Assembly: GCA_017871115.1 (NCBI GenBank)
Contig: JAFCIZ010000011.1
Coordinates: forward strand, 1,009,501-1,073,500
Reading direction: 5' to 3'
DNA from: Cunninghamella blakesleeana
Taxonomy: Eukaryota > Mucoromycota > Mucoromycetes > Mucorales > Cunninghamellaceae
DNA: 64,000 nt
The notes beneath the pieces are model-generated. The model saw only the letters and a list, made by a program, of their open reading frames with translations, had not been told where the DNA came from and made no database searches. Below are positions 61,598 through 64,000 of this stretch, in pieces (within the stretch, counting starts at the first letter, position 1; each line of letters starts with the position of its first letter). The position numbers were made by a program, and so were the translations under genes.

Positions 61598-61625
61598 TTA
61601 AAAAGTATTATAATACTGATGCCCA
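61223..61625 (+). mobile_element. Interspersed repeat, copy C
   Basis: Begins near AGGCACCGG and ends CTGATGCCCA followed by TA. Interior CTCTAAAGCGCCCCAGCAAAA, cut here to AAAGCGCCCCAGCA, TTCAGATCTAAG, TTCTGAATATATATG and GGACCACCCTGTCAAA align with copies A (reversed) and B. A TTA trinucleotide run lies near the right end. No coding capacity. Confidence 0.5.
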
Positions 61626-62024
61626 TACCACCAACACAAAGAAATTCAGTGATGAGCTTATTTTGATTATTTTGTATATTGCTGACTAATATAATGACCA
61701 TCATTATAGTAGTCATTCATTTTTTTAATAATAATAATAATAAAAGGTAACATTATCTACAAAAAACTATTGTTCTTATAATTATTATTGAAACGTAAAG
61801 CAGTATCAAATTCAGTTTTAGTATTAAAAAAAATAAAAAAACTGGCCAATAAAAAAATTACCCGGCGGAGGTAAAAGTTAAATTTCTTTAGTGCATTTTT
61901 TTTCTTATTTTTTCACTTTCACTTTTACTTTTGTTTTTATAAATTAATATATATAAATTTATTTATATATATACGGGCGTTTTTTTCTATTTTTACAATA
62001 TAACTAATTTATATTATTAAAAAT
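61626..62024. promoter_or_regulatory. Upstream region of FAD oxidoreductase
   Basis: Contains CTGGCCAATAAAAAAATTACCCGGCGG at 61841-61868 (shown in parts: GGCCAAT is a CCAAT box, CCCGGCGG a GC-rich block unusual here), about 160-185 bases upstream of the start. These are plausible promoter elements on the gene's strand. Confidence 0.4.
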
Positions 62025-63423
62025 ATGCATATTATCATTGTTGGTGCTGGATGTATTGGAAGTTGTACAGCTTATTATTTATCAAATAGAGATAATGTTA
62101 AAGTGACAGTAATAGAAAAAGTTGACGTTGCATGTGCATCGAGTGGAAAAGCTGGTGGTTTTTTATGGTACATTTAAATCTATTTTTTCTAAAAAAAAGA
62201 AATATGATATAAAACTAGTATAAAATAAATAATATCATTATTAATAAAATAAAATAAGATAATAGGAAGAAGAAGGATAAAAACTAACACACACACACAC
62301 ACATATATATATATGTATATATTTCTATACGTATATTTTATTATTCTTATCAATATTAAATAGGCGTGACGGAAGTGGAGAATTATCAAAAAATTCATAT
62401 AAATTACACGAACAGCTAGCTGAAAAATTAAAAGGAGAAAAACGCTACGGTTATCGCCAACTAGATACGTATTCAGTGACAATGACAGATGATTATGAGG
62501 ATATAACAAGAAGACCTTCCAATAACGAAGATCAAGTACCATGGCTATATCAACATCGGATTACGCATATTGATCGATTAGCAGAAAAAAGGGATACAGC
62601 TCAAGTCCATCCAAAATTATTTACAGAAACCATCATTGAACAAGCACAGTCTACAGGAAAAGTTGAATTAATAACTGGTATAGGTGTACAACAATTATTA
62701 TACCATGATAATAGTAATAATGTAGCAACGTCAAAGATGGCCGTCAAAGGAGTTATATTAGAGAATGGGGATACTATCCTGGCAGATAAAGTGATACTGT
62801 GTATGGGACCATGGTCAAGTACTTTTTTATTAAATCCTCAAACAACAGAAGAAAATGAAGAAAAGAATGTGGCCATGACAAGTCGATCCAAACAAAAACA
62901 AAAATATTTACCCATTGATACAGCCAGAGCTCATTCCATCGTAGTACAAGTCCCTCGAACATCCCCTATCGGCGCTCAAGCATTATTTACAGCCATTTTA
63001 GATCAATCTAAATTATATGAACCTGAAGTATATCCAAGATCAGATGGAACTGTTTACATATGTAGTGCAACTGATGAAGCTATTCCTTTACCATCTTCCG
63101 CTGATCAGGTTACCACTGATCCAGAAGCTATACGATTATTAAAACGTCTATGTATTAAATTATCACCTCATATCATCAATTCTGTGCAAGATAATGTCTT
63201 GGTTGAACAAGCATGTTATCTACCTATATCTCGTGATGGCCATCCTTTAATTGGAAAACATCCTCGGTATGAAAATTTATATGTTTCAGCAGGCCATTCA
63301 GTCTGGGGGATCTTACTTTCTCCTATTAGTGGCTTGATTATGACTGAACTGGTATTAAATAGAACTGTTTCTTGTGTTAGTTCTGAGGCTCTCTCTCGTA
63401 TATCTCTAGATTCAAGAGCATAA
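62025..63423 (+). CDS. DAO-family FAD-dependent oxidoreductase (TDA3/FOXRED-like)
   Basis: Exons 62025-62167 and 62364-63423; 400 residues. The N-terminus is a dinucleotide-binding fold (IIIVGAGCIGSCTAYYL, GxGxxG) with the acidic ribose-binding residue in VTVIEKVDVA. CASSGKAGGFLW is the stretch that distinguishes the Tda3-like branch of the D-amino-acid-oxidase superfamily; DKVILCMGPWSS and the C-terminal DGHPLIGKHPRYENLYVSAG with GHSVWGI complete the FAD-binding signature. Typical length is 400-520. Yeast Tda3 is linked to late-endosome-to-Golgi retrieval; enzymatic substrates of the group are poorly known. The intron (GTACAT donor) falls inside the signature loop. The C-terminus Ser-Arg-Ala is not a standard PTS1. 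Confidence 0.88.
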
Positions 63424-64000
63424 ATAAATAAATATATATATACGATACAAATAGATGTATGTAATTTAATTTAATTCAATTTAGTACGTTATTATAATAA
63501 AATTATTTTGTTGTTTTTTTATGTACATTTTTTTTTATTTTTTTTATATTTTTTATATTTTTTAAAAAAAAGGAAATGGTGATCTTGGCAAGATAAAACT
63601 ATTGTAGTAGTTATTGTAAAAGTGTATTATATCTTTTGCTTGTTAAGGTACAATTTTGATAAACTTTTTTTTTTTATCTATGGAATTCAAATAACATATT
63701 CTATTTAATCATTTATGTAATAAATAAATAAAAACATGATTTTTTATATATATTTGATCATCTATTGTTAGTTTCAGCTTTTTATTTTTATTTTTTATTT
63801 TTTGGGAATACTTTCCTAATATGGGGTTTCAATGTCAGATGATTTAAGATGAAATGCTATCGCAGTAATTTTTTTCCCTTTCCGTTCTTTCTTTTTCTTC
63901 TCTCTTTTCTTTTTTTTTATGGAGGATTCTTTAATTGTTTTTGAATAAATATATTGTGAATTTCTTTTGTATACATTTATATATTTTATTAATTTACTCT
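63424..64000. other. Intergenic, no gene seen
   Basis: T-rich runs, consistent with the 3' flank of the FAD oxidoreductase gene. Nothing recognisable before the window ends. Confidence 0.4.

Noticed and set aside
63412..63420. Ser-Arg-Ala C-terminus of the FAD oxidoreductase as a peroxisomal signal
   Set aside because: The last position should be Leu or Met in a functional PTS1; Ala does not fit.
1..64000. tRNA, rRNA, CRISPR arrays and bacterial-type operons
   Set aside because: Looked for cloverleaf-like GC-containing blocks and regularly spaced repeats; none found, and gene structure is eukaryotic throughout.

Overview
The window is nuclear DNA of an AT-rich, intron-rich fungus. Short GT...AG introns of roughly 60-250 bases interrupt most genes, intergenic DNA is full of TA runs and T-run/A-run blocks, and every recognisable protein is eukaryotic (UTP4, peroxisomal Lon, ATP synthase subunit g, Mediator subunit 18, CDC24, Ariadne-type ligase). 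Gene style and gene content suggest an early-diverging filamentous fungus, most likely Mucoromycota; that placement is inference. I joined exons by hand: each spliced model keeps frame across every junction and ends at a stop, except UTP4, which runs off the left edge.

Layout. 1-13 kb holds housekeeping genes: UTP4 (-, truncated by the window edge), a peroxisomal Lon protease ending in Ser-Arg-Leu (-), ATP synthase subunit g (-), a small membrane/coiled-coil protein (+), a DUF89/ARMT1-type damage-control phosphatase (+) and MED18 (-). 14-24 kb is a tandem array of three long intronless F-box genes (-), with decayed coding remnants between the first two. 24-42 kb is roughly mirror-symmetric: two paralogous MFS transporters (- at 24-26.6 kb, + at 39.6-42 kb), with identical intron positions including a 25-base microexon, flank a divergent pair, a CDC24-like RhoGEF (-) and a very unusual 1360-residue protein with an N-terminal nucleoside-diphosphate-kinase domain (+). 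44-57 kb holds an acyl-CoA-binding/ankyrin protein (-), an Ariadne RBR ubiquitin ligase (-), a signal-peptide plus single-TM surface protein resembling a wall sensor (-), a dead fourth F-box copy (-) and a secreted double-psi beta-barrel protein with a Lys-rich tail (-). 57-64 kb has a doubtful small gene (-), a mitochondrial-looking rhodanese + ETHE1/Blh-type sulfur dioxygenase fusion (-) and a DAO-family FAD oxidoreductase (+).

Connections: CDC24, the wall-sensor-like protein and the DPBB protein would fit polarity and cell-wall biology, but they are not adjacent and nothing shows co-regulation. The rhodanese-dioxygenase belongs to mitochondrial sulfide/persulfide removal. The most unusual items are the NDPK fusion, the N-terminal rhodanese-Blh architecture, a three-copy diverged interspersed repeat (one copy with inverted ends and flanking TA), the F-box expansion with a pseudogene, and a short GCCGyCATTTTT element shared by two unrelated promoters. 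I found no tRNA, rRNA, CRISPR array or intact transposase.
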